Assembly: GCA_946480695.1 (NCBI GenBank)
Contig: CAMLKG010000045.1
Span: 1 to 27,876, forward strand
Reading direction: 5' to 3'
DNA length: 27,876 nucleotides
From: an uncultured Cellvibrio sp.
GTDB taxonomy: Bacteria; Pseudomonadota; Gammaproteobacteria; Pseudomonadales; Cellvibrionaceae
Shown here: piece after piece, positions 1-8,255 of the stretch
How the letters are laid out: each line of letters starts with the position of its first letter
Numbering within the stretch: the stretch's first letter is position 1
The notes under the pieces: model-generated
Told to the model about the DNA's origin: nothing
The model's database searches: none
What the model saw: only the letters and a program-made list of their open reading frames with translations
Translations under genes and position numbers: made by a program

Positions 1-2
1 GT

Positions 3-1511
3 GCCCAACTGACTACCTCGGGCACGCTGGTACGCAACGCCATCATTGCCAACAACACAGGTACACCCGCCAGCTCCGCGTCGTCCGTTGCCAGCGTGAC
101 GCCATCATCCAGCTCCAGCAGCTCAGTGAACAACGGCAATGGTTGCGGCAGTGGCTCCATTTTCTGCCTGGACTTTGAGAACGTTACCCCTGGTACGATT
201 CCCGCCGGATTCACCCTGGAAGGCACCGGTATCGCCGTTGTCCAAGGACAAGAAGCACGCAGCGGAACCCGGTCGGTCAAATTTACCAGCACCAATTACG
301 CCAACTCCGGTTATTTCAAAAAGACCGGTGTATCCGGCAAGCATTGGGGTCGCCTGTATTACAAAATGAAAACCCCGGTGCCCAATATCAATACCTGGCT
401 GCACGCCACCTTTGTTGCTGCCCGCAGCGGCAGCGCTGAATTCCGTTTTGTCGATACCGTCCAGGAAGCCAGCGGCGCCCACCAATACCTTTATAACGTT
501 GAACCGGGTGACGTTTCGCTGCAAGGCGCTTACGCCTACCGTTTCGATGACTCCTGGGTATGTACCGAGTGGTTTGTTGACAACCAAACCCAAACCTATC
601 GTTTCTTCCGTAACGGTACCGAGCTGGCATTTTCCCGTAACGGTACCCAAACCAACTCAACCAACCTTGCGGGATTTGCGCCGGTTCCAGCCACCCTGGA
701 TTGGTTAGGTTTCGGAATGAGAAGCTACCAGCAAACCAGCGGTGTTGAAGGTTGGCTGGACGACGTAGCGGTAAGCAGCGAGCGAATTGGTTGTAACACT
801 TCTGTGGGTTCCAGTTCAGTGGCTTCCAGTTCAGCGCCTTCCAGCGCCTCCTCCAGTATTTTCGTAACGCCATCGTCCAGCAGCGCCAGCCTGGCTCCGT
901 CATCCTCCAGCCAAAGCAGCATGGTGGTTATTCCATCGTCTTCCAGTGCCAGCAGTGTGGCGGTAACCAGCAGTTCTTCATCGGTGGCTGCCGGTAGCTG
1001 GACGTTGGATGCCGCGGCCTCATACCTCAACTTCGTGACGACCAAGAATACCCACGTTATAGAAGCGCACAGCTTTACCCGCTTGTCGGGCGACATTACC
1101 GCCGGCGTTGCAACCCTGGCGATTGACCTGGCCAGCGTAAGTACCGGTATCGAACTGCGCGACCAACGGATGCGCGACCTGCTGTTCGAGGTTGCCAGCT
1201 TCCCCACCGCGACTGTATCCCTCACCTTACCCACCGACCTGATTGCGAGCCTGGCGGTAGGCGAGACCAGCGAAATCAACATTACCGCCAACCTGGATCT
1301 GCACGGCCTGACCCGTCCGATTGTAACCAGGGTTTCCGTGCAAAAGCTTTCAACCTCACGGGTACTGGTACAAAACCTGACGCCAGTGCTCATCAGCGCG
1401 CCCGACCATGGGCTTAGCGAGGGTGTTGAAGCATTGCGTGCGGCGGTGGGTATTGCCTCGATCAGCAAGGCCGTACCTGTGGATTTCACCCTCGTCTATG
1501 ACGCCCGTTAA
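3..1511 (+). CDS. Secreted modular protein, 3' part: Cip1-like domain plus YceI-like domain (5'-truncated)
   Basis: The frame is open to the left edge, so the start lies outside the window; the GTG at 96 is inside a Ser-rich linker and is not a credible start. The first about 25 residues look like the end of a parallel beta-helix rung (SGTLVRNAIIANN). Numbering from 96, a Cys-bounded domain at about 17-233 resembles fungal Cip1: an FCLDFEN start, a CTEWF..NQTQTYRFFRNG strand pair and a WLDDVAVSSERIGC end, comparable with the WFDDISIASTRVGC end of Trichoderma Cip1. After a long Ser/Ala linker, residues 301-471 form a YceI-like lipocalin-fold domain (WTLDAAASYLNFVTTKNTHV). YceI proteins bind polyisoprenoid lipids, and such modules occur in Cellvibrio cellulose-induced proteins. 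The next gene starts 21 bp downstream, so co-transcription is likely. I saw the domains by eye; the Cip1 match is moderately sure and the YceI match is good. Confidence 0.72.
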   Translation, partial: AQLTTSGTLVRNAIIANNTGTPASSASSVASVTPSSSSSSSVNNGNGCGSGSIFCLDFENVTPGTIPAGFTLEGTGIAVVQGQEARSGTRSVKFTSTNYANSGYFKKTGVSGKHWGRLYYKMKTPVPNINTWLHATFVAARSGSAEFRFVDTVQEASGAHQYLYNVEPGDVSLQGAYAYRFDDSWVCTEWFVDNQTQTYRFFRNGTELAFSRNGTQTNSTNLAGFAPVPATLDWLGFGMRSYQQTSGVEGWLDDVAVSSERIGCNTSVGSSSVASSSAPSSASSSIFVTPSSSSASLAPSSSSQSSMVVIPSSSSASSVAVTSSSSSVAAGSWTLDAAASYLNFVTTKNTHVIEAHSFTRLSGDITAGVATLAIDLASVSTGIELRDQRMRDLLFEVASFPTATVSLTLPTDLIASLAVGETSEINITANLDLHGLTRPIVTRVSVQKLSTSRVLVQNLTPVLISAPDHGLSEGVEALRAAVGIASISKAVPVDFTLVYDAR

Positions 1512-1532
1512 TTGGCCAGGAGAGAAACGATT

Positions 1533-4500
1533 ATGAAACGATTCCTACCTCAATCGCTGGTCTCTGCCGGTGCCTTGGCGCTGGGGCTACTCGCCTCCGG
1601 CAGCGTTATGGCCCAGGCGAACTGCAGCGTGAATTACAAAGTTACCAATAGCTGGTCCAGTGGCGGCCAGGCTGATGTCAGCTTTACCAACCTGGGTGCG
1701 GCAAAGACCAGTTGGGAACTGTGCTGGACCTTCAACGGTAACGAAACCATCAATAACCTGTGGAATGGCAGTTATCGCACCAGCGGGAAAAGTGTGTGTG
1801 TAAGGAACGCCAGCTACAACGGCAACCTGCCCTCCAATGGCAGCGCCAGTTTCGGGTTTACCCACAATGGTGCGCCCGGGGCTGTACCTACCAGCTTCAC
1901 GCTTAATGGTGCAGCCTGTGGCGGAAGCACCAGTAGCCAGCCGACTACCAGCAGCAGCCAGAGCAGCCAGAGCAGCCAGAGCAGCAGCAGTTTGCCGCCT
2001 TCTTCCAGCAGTGTTGTGGGCAGCAGCAGTAGCGCCCCGGCAACAGCGGCGCGCTGGTTGTTGAACGAAACCAAATCCGTGCTCAATTTTGTGTCGGTCA
2101 AAAATACCGATGTCGCTGAAACATTCACCTTTACCCAATTGAAGGGAACTGTGTCGGCAACCGGTGAGGCGGTATTGACTATTCCACTGGCAAGCATTTC
2201 CACAGGCATTGACCTGCGCAATACCCGTATGAAGCAAATGCTGTTCGAGTCGGATTTCCTGCCGAGCCTTTACTTCACTACCCAGCTTGACCTTGCCGTT
2301 ATCGATGCCCTGCCGGTCGGCGGCACCAGTGCGCAAGTGCTAAGCGGCACCCTGGTTTTACACGGTGTGGTGAAAACCTTATCGGTGGATGCCTTGATCA
2401 TCAAGCATGCCAGCAACAGCGTCAGCGTATCGCCACGTAAACCGATCCTGGTTAACAGCGTGGACTTTGAGCTGAATGCCGGTATCGAAGCGTTACGCCT
2501 TGCGGTTGGGGCAACCTCCATTGGTGAGCGCGTGCCGGTGTACTTCAAGGTGTTCCTGACTCGCGACAACCCGTCCAACCTGCCCGCCGTTAAGCTGGCC
2601 AGCGCGCCGGTAAGTCCGTCGGGGCTGATGGGACAAGTGAGCATTAACGGCCTCGCAAGCCTAAATTGGGCCGATGTCAGCGCGGACGAAACGGGCTTCC
2701 TGGTGCGTCGTAAAGGCGTGGACGGACGTTGGACCAGCCTGGGTAATTTAGCGGCCAACAGTGTGGGCTTTTCCAATAGCCTTCCTGCACCGGGTCCGTT
2801 CGAGTTCAAGGTGATTAGCCATAAAGACAGTATCCCTTCTACCCATCCAGCCCCGGTTGCGCTGACCTGGAACCTGGGAATGGATTCTTCCGCCAGCAGT
2901 TCCTCATCGTTACCACCTTCTTCACGTAGCTCGTCATCATCGAGCCTTGCGTTGGTAGGCGATGCAGCGCGCGGAAAAGCCTTATGGGAAAGCCCTACCG
3001 TCGGTTGTTTGTTCTGCCATGCGGTTAACGCGGATGGCACTGCCGGTTCCAGCCTGAGCAAGATTGATCCGAAGAACCTGCGCTTCACTACGGCGGCCAA
3101 CCTGGTGAAATACATCGAAGACAATATGCCGAAGAGCGACCCCGCAGCCTGTGTGGGCCAATGCGCGGCGGATACGGCGGCTTACTTCCTCTCGTTAACA
3201 CCGGCGGTAAGTTCGTCCAGCAGCAGTTCATCCCGCACAAGCAGCAGCGTCGGCAGTGTGAGCAGTGCCAACAATCTGACCGGGGAGCAGCTTTACACCC
3301 AAAAAGGTTGCGCGAATTGCCACGGTGCGCGCGGGGATAACCCGATGCGTCCGATTGTGCTGGACCGCTGGACCCGCGCCTCACTCATCACCAAGATTGA
3401 CGCCACCATGCCGCTTAACGACCCAAGCAGTTGTGTGGGCGATTGCGCGACCAAGATTGCAGATTACATCCTGAGCTGGAAACCGCCGGTAGTATGCACC
3501 ACCGGTGAAGATGTACTTCCACGCCGCCTGCGTCTGCTGACTAACCGCGAGTACGCCAATACGGTGAATGATTTGCTGGGCATTACCAACGGTACTGCCA
3601 TCGCAGCCAGCTTCGAACCGGATTCCAAAGTGAAGGGCTTCGATAACAACGCAACGGCGGGCAAAGTCGGTAGCGGCCGTATGGATGCTTACTGGAACGC
3701 GGCGAAAGATGTCTCCGCTACGGTTAACCTGGCCAGCCTGATGAACTGCACCACCTCGACCCCGCGTGACCAGTGCGCCAACACCTTTGTGCCTGCGTTC
3801 GGTAAGCGCGCTTTCCGCCGTCCACTCACCAGTGCTGAACAAACCTCCTATAGCAATTTGTTCCGCCTGGGTGCCAGTAACGATGCGGGTGCCCGCCTGG
3901 TAATCCAGGGTATGTTGTCATCGCCCAACTTCCTCTATCGTTCAGAAATCGGTACCACCCTGAGCGGTACCGGCAGCCTGAGCGCCTACGAGACGGCGAG
4001 CCTCTTGTCCTACACCTTCACCGGTTCAATGCCGGACGCTACCCTGTTAACCGAAGCGGATAACAACCGTTTGACTACCCCGGCCCAATTGCGCACCCAG
4101 GCTGAACGCCTGTTGGGTACCGCCAAAGCCGGTCCGCAGTTCGCTCACTTCGGTATGCAATGGTTGCACGTGGATGATGTCGCCAACCTACAGCGGGACA
4201 TGACCCTGTATCCGCAATTCAACAGCGCTATAGGTACGGCGATGAAGACCGAGCTGGAGACTTTCCTCAAGGAGATTTTCCTCAAGCCTGGCTACAAGAT
4301 TGCCGATGTGTTTAACCCCGGCTTCAGCTTCCTGAACGGCCCGCTGGCAAGCTACTACGGTGTTTCCGGTGTGAGCGGCGACCAATTTGTGAAAGTGGCT
4401 ACCGGTCCACAACGCGGCGGTGTGCTGCATATGGGCGCGATTAACACCACCCTGGCGACGGTAAAAGAGTCCCATCCAATCCATCGCGGATTGCTGGTGC

Positions 4501-5000
4501 GCCGCAACCTCTTGTGCCAGGACTTTGCACCGCCACCACCGAACGTGGGTGAAGTCGAGCCGCTTGATCCCAACAAGCCGACCCGCCAGCGTTTCGCGGC
4601 GCATACCAACAACGAGAACTGCCAATCCTGTCACCAGTACATCGACAATATCGGTTTCGGCTTTGAAAACTACGATGCGGTCGGCCGTTTCCGTACCCTG
4701 GAAGGCAACAACATCCCGGTCGATGCGAGCGGCAGTATTTCCGGTTTGGCCGTGATGACTGAATCCGACAGCTACACCTTCGCTGACCTGCGCGGATTGT
4801 CCGGTGTATTGGCGACGTCCGGTGCTGAAGCCACATCCAAGTGTGTGACCCGCCAGTACCAGCGTTTTGCGATGGGGGTTTCCGAACCCAACCAATGTGC
4901 GATTGATGCGAGCTATTCACGCTGGCAGGGCAAATCTACCGACCTGCGCGACATGATGCTCGAAACTGTAACTTCACCCAGCTACCTGAATCGCAAATAG
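1533..5000 (+). CDS. Secreted CBM2-YceI-FN3-multiheme cytochrome protein with DUF1592/DUF1588 region (Cbp2D/Cbp2E-like)
   Basis: The start is ATG 1533, preceded by AGGAGA; a TTG at 1512 is in frame but has no signal peptide context. The protein has 1155 residues. Domains in order: Sec signal peptide ending MAQA at 29; CBM2 at 31-129 with Cys at both ends and likely cellulose-face residues W41, W77 and Y95; Ser/Gln linker; YceI-like domain at about 173-344; FN3-like domain at about 350-447; Ser linker; cytochrome c with CLFCH at 492-496 and possible ligand M532; Ser linker; second cytochrome c with CANCH at 593-597 and M626; then DUF1587, DUF1595, DUF1592, DUF1588 (CQSCH at 1030-1034) and DUF1585. 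Each small cytochrome also has a CxxxC pair after the Met. CBM2 should hold the protein on cellulose, and three covalent hemes should carry electrons. Cbp2D of C. japonicus combines CBM2 with YceI-like and cytochrome (X183) modules. The substrate of the DUF1592 region is unknown. The next gene's SD overlaps this stop codon. Confidence 0.88.
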   Translation: MKRFLPQSLVSAGALALGLLASGSVMAQANCSVNYKVTNSWSSGGQADVSFTNLGAAKTSWELCWTFNGNETINNLWNGSYRTSGKSVCVRNASYNGNLPSNGSASFGFTHNGAPGAVPTSFTLNGAACGGSTSSQPTTSSSQSSQSSQSSSSLPPSSSSVVGSSSSAPATAARWLLNETKSVLNFVSVKNTDVAETFTFTQLKGTVSATGEAVLTIPLASISTGIDLRNTRMKQMLFESDFLPSLYFTTQLDLAVIDALPVGGTSAQVLSGTLVLHGVVKTLSVDALIIKHASNSVSVSPRKPILVNSVDFELNAGIEALRLAVGATSIGERVPVYFKVFLTRDNPSNLPAVKLASAPVSPSGLMGQVSINGLASLNWADVSADETGFLVRRKGVDGRWTSLGNLAANSVGFSNSLPAPGPFEFKVISHKDSIPSTHPAPVALTWNLGMDSSASSSSSLPPSSRSSSSSSLALVGDAARGKALWESPTVGCLFCHAVNADGTAGSSLSKIDPKNLRFTTAANLVKYIEDNMPKSDPAACVGQCAADTAAYFLSLTPAVSSSSSSSSRTSSSVGSVSSANNLTGEQLYTQKGCANCHGARGDNPMRPIVLDRWTRASLITKIDATMPLNDPSSCVGDCATKIADYILSWKPPVVCTTGEDVLPRRLRLLTNREYANTVNDLLGITNGTAIAASFEPDSKVKGFDNNATAGKVGSGRMDAYWNAAKDVSATVNLASLMNCTTSTPRDQCANTFVPAFGKRAFRRPLTSAEQTSYSNLFRLGASNDAGARLVIQGMLSSPNFLYRSEIGTTLSGTGSLSAYETASLLSYTFTGSMPDATLLTEADNNRLTTPAQLRTQAERLLGTAKAGPQFAHFGMQWLHVDDVANLQRDMTLYPQFNSAIGTAMKTELETFLKEIFLKPGYKIADVFNPGFSFLNGPLASYYGVSGVSGDQFVKVATGPQRGGVLHMGAINTTLATVKESHPIHRGLLVRRNLLCQDFAPPPPNVGEVEPLDPNKPTRQRFAAHTNNENCQSCHQYIDNIGFGFENYDAVGRFRTLEGNNIPVDASGSISGLAVMTESDSYTFADLRGLSGVLATSGAEATSKCVTRQYQRFAMGVSEPNQCAIDASYSRWQGKSTDLRDMMLETVTSPSYLNRK
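1956..1982 (+). repeat. Three perfect 9-bp tandem copies encoding the Ser-Gln-Ser linker
   Basis: AGCCAGAGC is repeated three times without mismatch, in frame, giving repeated Ser-Gln-Ser between the CBM2 and YceI domains. Such a tract can change length by slippage, which would alter linker length without breaking the frame. Confidence 0.8.
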
Positions 5001-5008
5001 GAGTCATC

Positions 5009-6343
5009 ATGAAAAGACGTTCATTAATCAAGGCCATAGCCGCTGGCTCTATGACGGCGATGACCCCACTGGCGACCATCCTCGCCCGTTCGGCCATGGC
5101 CGCTGGAACCCAGCGCATCCGCACACTGTTTATCTATCACCCCAACGGTTGCGTACCGGATGTGTTCTTCCCGCGCGCCGGTGCCCTGTCCAGTTTTCCG
5201 GCCATGAGCGCGCCGCTGCAACCGGTAGCAGAGCACTTGCTGTTCCTGGATGGGATCGGCTATGAAGGCAGTGCCAATACCCACGAAGGTGGTGCCCTGA
5301 AGTGCCTGACCGGTGTGGCAAGCGGCAGCTCGGGCGCAACGTCCATCGATGTGCAAATGGGCAAGGAGGACTGGGCCAACCGCGCCAGCTCCGGCGTGTC
5401 CCGCCCCTCCTTGCAAATGGGTGTCGGCACCAAATGGGGTAGCGATACCACCAAGCGCGTCGCCTATGACAACGGCACCAGTTTGCACCCGGTCGATGAC
5501 CCCCGCATCCTGTACCCGCAATTGTTCGGGGCGGCGGCGGCCGGTGTGGACCCTAACCAGATCCAGGTGTTAGCCCGCGCCCGTGAAGACCTGACGCGCC
5601 TGACTACCCAGTTGGGCAGCATCGAACGCGAACGACTGGAGCAACATGTTGCGGCATTGGATGTGTTGGAACAGAAGATCAACGCGGCGTCCATGGTGGG
5701 TTGCCTGGACGTAGGTACCAGCATTAAGCCCCGCGTTGACCAGGTTGTCGGCGGCGAGGAGCAAGCGCTGTGGGCGACCCAGGTCCTGGCAAACATCTCC
5801 GCCATCCAGCAGGACATAGCAGTAGCCACACTGTCCTGCGGTATTACCCGGAGTATCTCGTTCATGTACGGCGTGCCGGTATCACCCATTGTGGTACCCG
5901 GCACAGGTACGGGTGACCACGACCTGTCGCACCAGGACGCCGCTGCGCACACCACCAGTAAAATCTGGTGGATGGGGCAAATCCGCCAATTCATCCAGAA
6001 ACTGGCAAATACCCCCGACGTAAACGGCAGCCTGCTGGATAACACCATCATCTGCACCGTATCTGACCTGGGCCACGGCAACCGCCACGACCACTACCGC
6101 ATCCCCATGTTCCTGGCCGGTGGCAAGAATGCCGGCCTGGTTACGGGGCGATCCGTGGACTTGCGTCCCCTGGGCGCAGAAAACATCGGCAAGCGCTGGG
6201 GTGACCAAACGGCGGCTACCGGCGGGATTAACCACAGTAATGTGCTGATGACCATTGCCGAAAAAGCGGGCTACACCAGCGTGCGCCTGCCAACCGCCAC
6301 TGGCCGCATCAATAACGTGTGGGTTAACGGGACCGGCTTGTAA
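5009..6343 (+). CDS. DUF1552 family protein with twin-arginine signal
   Basis: ATG 5009 has AGGAG at 4999-5003, overlapping the upstream stop, so translation is probably coupled. The 444-residue product begins with KRRSLIK followed by a hydrophobic stretch and an Ala-x-Ala site (SAMAAG), which fits Tat export. The body matches the DUF1552 family: an early FIYHPNGCVPDVFFP segment, GTGDHDLSHQD, and TVSDLGHGNRHDHYRIPMFLAGG near the C-terminus, with several conserved His and Asp. Its general layout resembles alkaline-phosphatase-like or sulfatase-like (DUF1501-type) periplasmic proteins, but the reaction is unknown. In planctomycetes, myxobacteria and marine gammaproteobacteria, DUF1552 genes typically sit beside DUF1592/DUF1588 cytochrome genes, as here, so the two probably act together. 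Tat export suggests that it folds, perhaps with a metal, before crossing the membrane. The family call is firm and the function is open. Confidence 0.85.
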   Translation: MKRRSLIKAIAAGSMTAMTPLATILARSAMAAGTQRIRTLFIYHPNGCVPDVFFPRAGALSSFPAMSAPLQPVAEHLLFLDGIGYEGSANTHEGGALKCLTGVASGSSGATSIDVQMGKEDWANRASSGVSRPSLQMGVGTKWGSDTTKRVAYDNGTSLHPVDDPRILYPQLFGAAAAGVDPNQIQVLARAREDLTRLTTQLGSIERERLEQHVAALDVLEQKINAASMVGCLDVGTSIKPRVDQVVGGEEQALWATQVLANISAIQQDIAVATLSCGITRSISFMYGVPVSPIVVPGTGTGDHDLSHQDAAAHTTSKIWWMGQIRQFIQKLANTPDVNGSLLDNTIICTVSDLGHGNRHDHYRIPMFLAGGKNAGLVTGRSVDLRPLGAENIGKRWGDQTAATGGINHSNVLMTIAEKAGYTSVRLPTATGRINNVWVNGTGL

Positions 6344-6381
6344 CCAGGTTTTACCCGTAAGGAAGCATTAAACCGGAGGTT

Positions 6382-6420
6382 TCCCGGACGGACATGGATG
6401 TTCTTCCGGGATTTTTATTT
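6382..6420 (+). terminator. Candidate intrinsic terminator after the cytochrome/DUF1552 operon
   Basis: CCCGGA (6383-6388) and TCCGGG (6405-6410) can form a 6-7 bp stem, followed by ATTTTTATTT. It lies 40 bp after the DUF1552 stop and before the convergent avtA gene. The loop is long (16 nt), so confidence is moderate. Confidence 0.5.
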
Positions 6421-6460
6421 GCTGTTTACCGCTATTTGCGGGGAAGTACCCAACGAAGTT

Positions 6461-7747
6461 TTAGCCTGCGGCATAAATACCCCGCAACTCGTCCGCAATG
6501 ATTCTCGCTCCCGCCTCGACAACTCCCGCCTCCTGGCAATAAGTCACCCGGATACATTCATGCTTATGCTGCCAATCATCTTCCAGGCCGGGAAAAAAAT
6601 GATGGCCCGATACCACCAGCACACCGCGCGCCTTTAACCGCTGGTAAAGCTCTTCGCTGGACACCGGCAAATCCCTGCACCATAACCACAGGAAAATTGC
6701 GCCTTCGGGTTTATGGATCAAGCAAGGCAAGTCCCCCAGGTGCTGTTTAAAGGTTGCCACCGCATGTTCCATCCGGGCCCGATAAAACGGCGCTACCACC
6801 GCGCGGCTCAGGTGCAGGATATTGCCGTCCTGCAATAAATGCCGCGCCAGGGCCGGGCCGAAATTTCCCGTCGCCAAACTTAAAATCGTATTGGCCCTGG
6901 CGAACGCGTTAATGACTTCCGGGTTGGCAATGACTATGCCGGTGCGCGCGCCGGGTAAACCCAACTTGGAGAGGCTAAGCACCAGGATGGTATTGTCGTT
7001 CCAGTGGGGCCGGGCGTCGGCAAATAAAATATTGGGAAAGGGTGTACCGTAGGCGCCATCCACTATAAACGGCACATTATGCGCACGCGCCAGGGCATCC
7101 AGTTTCATCAACTCATCATCGCTGATGACATTGCCCGTGGGGTTGGTCGGGCGGGAAACACAAAGCGCACCGGTATCGTCGGTAATTGTTAATTGCGCGA
7201 AATCCACATGATATTTAAAGAAGCCGTCCGGCAAGATTTCTATGTTCGGGCGCGTCGCGGTAAAAAAATCAGCGCAAATTCCCAAATCGCTGTATCCCAG
7301 GTATTCCGGTGTGAGCGGCAATTGGATGCGCTTTTTGCCACCCCCGGGAAAATCGCCCGCTAACAAATTAAACAACACGAAAAATGCCGACTGGCTGCCG
7401 TTGGAAAGTGCAACATTCGCGCGTGAAATCGGCCAGCCGTATTCACGGGTCAATAGCTCAACAATACTGTCAAGCAATTCGGCATCGCCCTGGGGCGGCT
7501 GGTATACCCCCAGGAGTTGATGGGTTTCGTGCGCATCCCCCAGCGTTTCACGCAAGGCATCTTCAAAGGCCCGCTCCATTGCCGGGATACGCGCCGGGTT
7601 ACCGCCGCCCATAAAAATCATGTCGGGATTGACCCGCAAGGCATCGCCCAGGTCATCCATCAGCGTGACTATGCCTGCCTCGGTGCAAAGTTTTTGGCCA
7701 AAGCTGGACAGGGTCAGGGACGTTGATAGAGGAGAGGATGAAGTCAT
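6461..7747 (-). CDS. avtA: Valine--pyruvate aminotransferase
   Basis: This is a PLP-dependent fold-type I transaminase that exchanges an amino group between L-valine (or alanine) and the corresponding 2-oxo acids in the cytoplasm. The 428 residues align along their length with E. coli AvtA (about 417 residues). Shared blocks include MGGGNPARIPAMERAF, ALSNGSQSAFFVLFNL, CVSRPTNPTGNVISDDELMKLDALA, SLSKLGLPGARTG and LIHKPEGAIFLWLW. K261 in SLSK is the expected PLP lysine and N202 lies in the conserved NPTG. The first about 10 residues extend beyond the E. coli protein and the upstream sequence lacks a clear SD, so the exact start is uncertain. It is convergent with the DUF1552 gene and shares direction with the receiver-domain gene 65 bp upstream, but nothing in the sequence links their functions. 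Confidence 0.93.
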   Translation of the reverse strand: MTSSSPLSTSLTLSSFGQKLCTEAGIVTLMDDLGDALRVNPDMIFMGGGNPARIPAMERAFEDALRETLGDAHETHQLLGVYQPPQGDAELLDSIVELLTREYGWPISRANVALSNGSQSAFFVLFNLLAGDFPGGGKKRIQLPLTPEYLGYSDLGICADFFTATRPNIEILPDGFFKYHVDFAQLTITDDTGALCVSRPTNPTGNVISDDELMKLDALARAHNVPFIVDGAYGTPFPNILFADARPHWNDNTILVLSLSKLGLPGARTGIVIANPEVINAFARANTILSLATGNFGPALARHLLQDGNILHLSRAVVAPFYRARMEHAVATFKQHLGDLPCLIHKPEGAIFLWLWCRDLPVSSEELYQRLKARGVLVVSGHHFFPGLEDDWQHKHECIRVTYCQEAGVVEAGARIIADELRGIYAAG

Positions 7748-7812
7748 GGGATTGGCCGGTCCGGTTAATAAACTGGCGGCAATCTAACGGCAGGCGGCGC
7801 AAAACACCAGAA

Positions 7813-8178
7813 TCAGATGAAACCAAATTTTTTCAGGGTTTCCGCCAGTTTGTCGGGATTCACCGGTTTTTGGATAAAATCCAGGGCGCCGAGTTGGGTC
7901 ACGCGCAAGTGGGCAGCCGGTTGGATATCGCCGGAAATAACAATGATCATCGCATCCAGCCCTTCGTCCTTTACCGCTTCCAACACCTGGTAACCATCCA
8001 TTTCCGGCATTGTCAGGTCCAGGAATACCATTTCTCCCTTGCCCTCCCGAATCGCTTGCAGGCCTTCAATGCCGTTAGTGGCAAAGGTGATCTCGACATC
8101 CAGGCCTGCGGGCAAGGAACGCGCTACCTGTTTGCGCGCCATCATAGAGTCATCACAAATCAGCAGGGGAATCGCCAT
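7813..8178 (-). CDS. Stand-alone response regulator receiver domain (CheY-like)
   Basis: The 121-residue protein is a single receiver domain with no output domain. The acidic pocket is D9-D10, the phospho-acceptor is D54 in FLDLTMPEMDG, the switch Ser is S82 in VISGD, and K104 lies in the QKPV motif with a cis-Pro. All catalytic positions are intact, so it should accept phosphate from a histidine kinase and signal through protein contact. No kinase, CheX/CheC phosphatase or chemotaxis gene is in the window, so the partner is unknown. The ATG at 8178 has no strong SD. It lies between avtA and the YihY gene on the same strand, with 77 bp separating it from the latter. The family call is firm; the pathway cannot be told. 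Confidence 0.9.
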   Translation of the reverse strand: MAIPLLICDDSMMARKQVARSLPAGLDVEITFATNGIEGLQAIREGKGEMVFLDLTMPEMDGYQVLEAVKDEGLDAMIIVISGDIQPAAHLRVTQLGALDFIQKPVNPDKLAETLKKFGFI

Positions 8179-8255
8179 ATGGAAACAGGTCTTATAGGTC
8201 CAATGTTGGTTGTTAACGAGAGTATAGACAGGGGCGGTTTCCCCACAAGGATTTT

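Noticed and set aside
96..98. GTG as the start of the first protein
   Set aside because: The same frame continues without a stop to the left edge and encodes plausible protein, so the codon is internal.
725..1489. Long minus-strand open frame opposite the Ser-rich linkers and YceI domain
   Set aside because: It is the antisense shadow of the repetitive Ser codons and the well-supported + strand domains; its product is low-complexity with no known motif.
2270..3124. Long minus-strand open frame within the multiheme gene
   Set aside because: The + strand encodes YceI, FN3 and cytochrome domains across the same bases, and the minus-strand product has no recognisable family.
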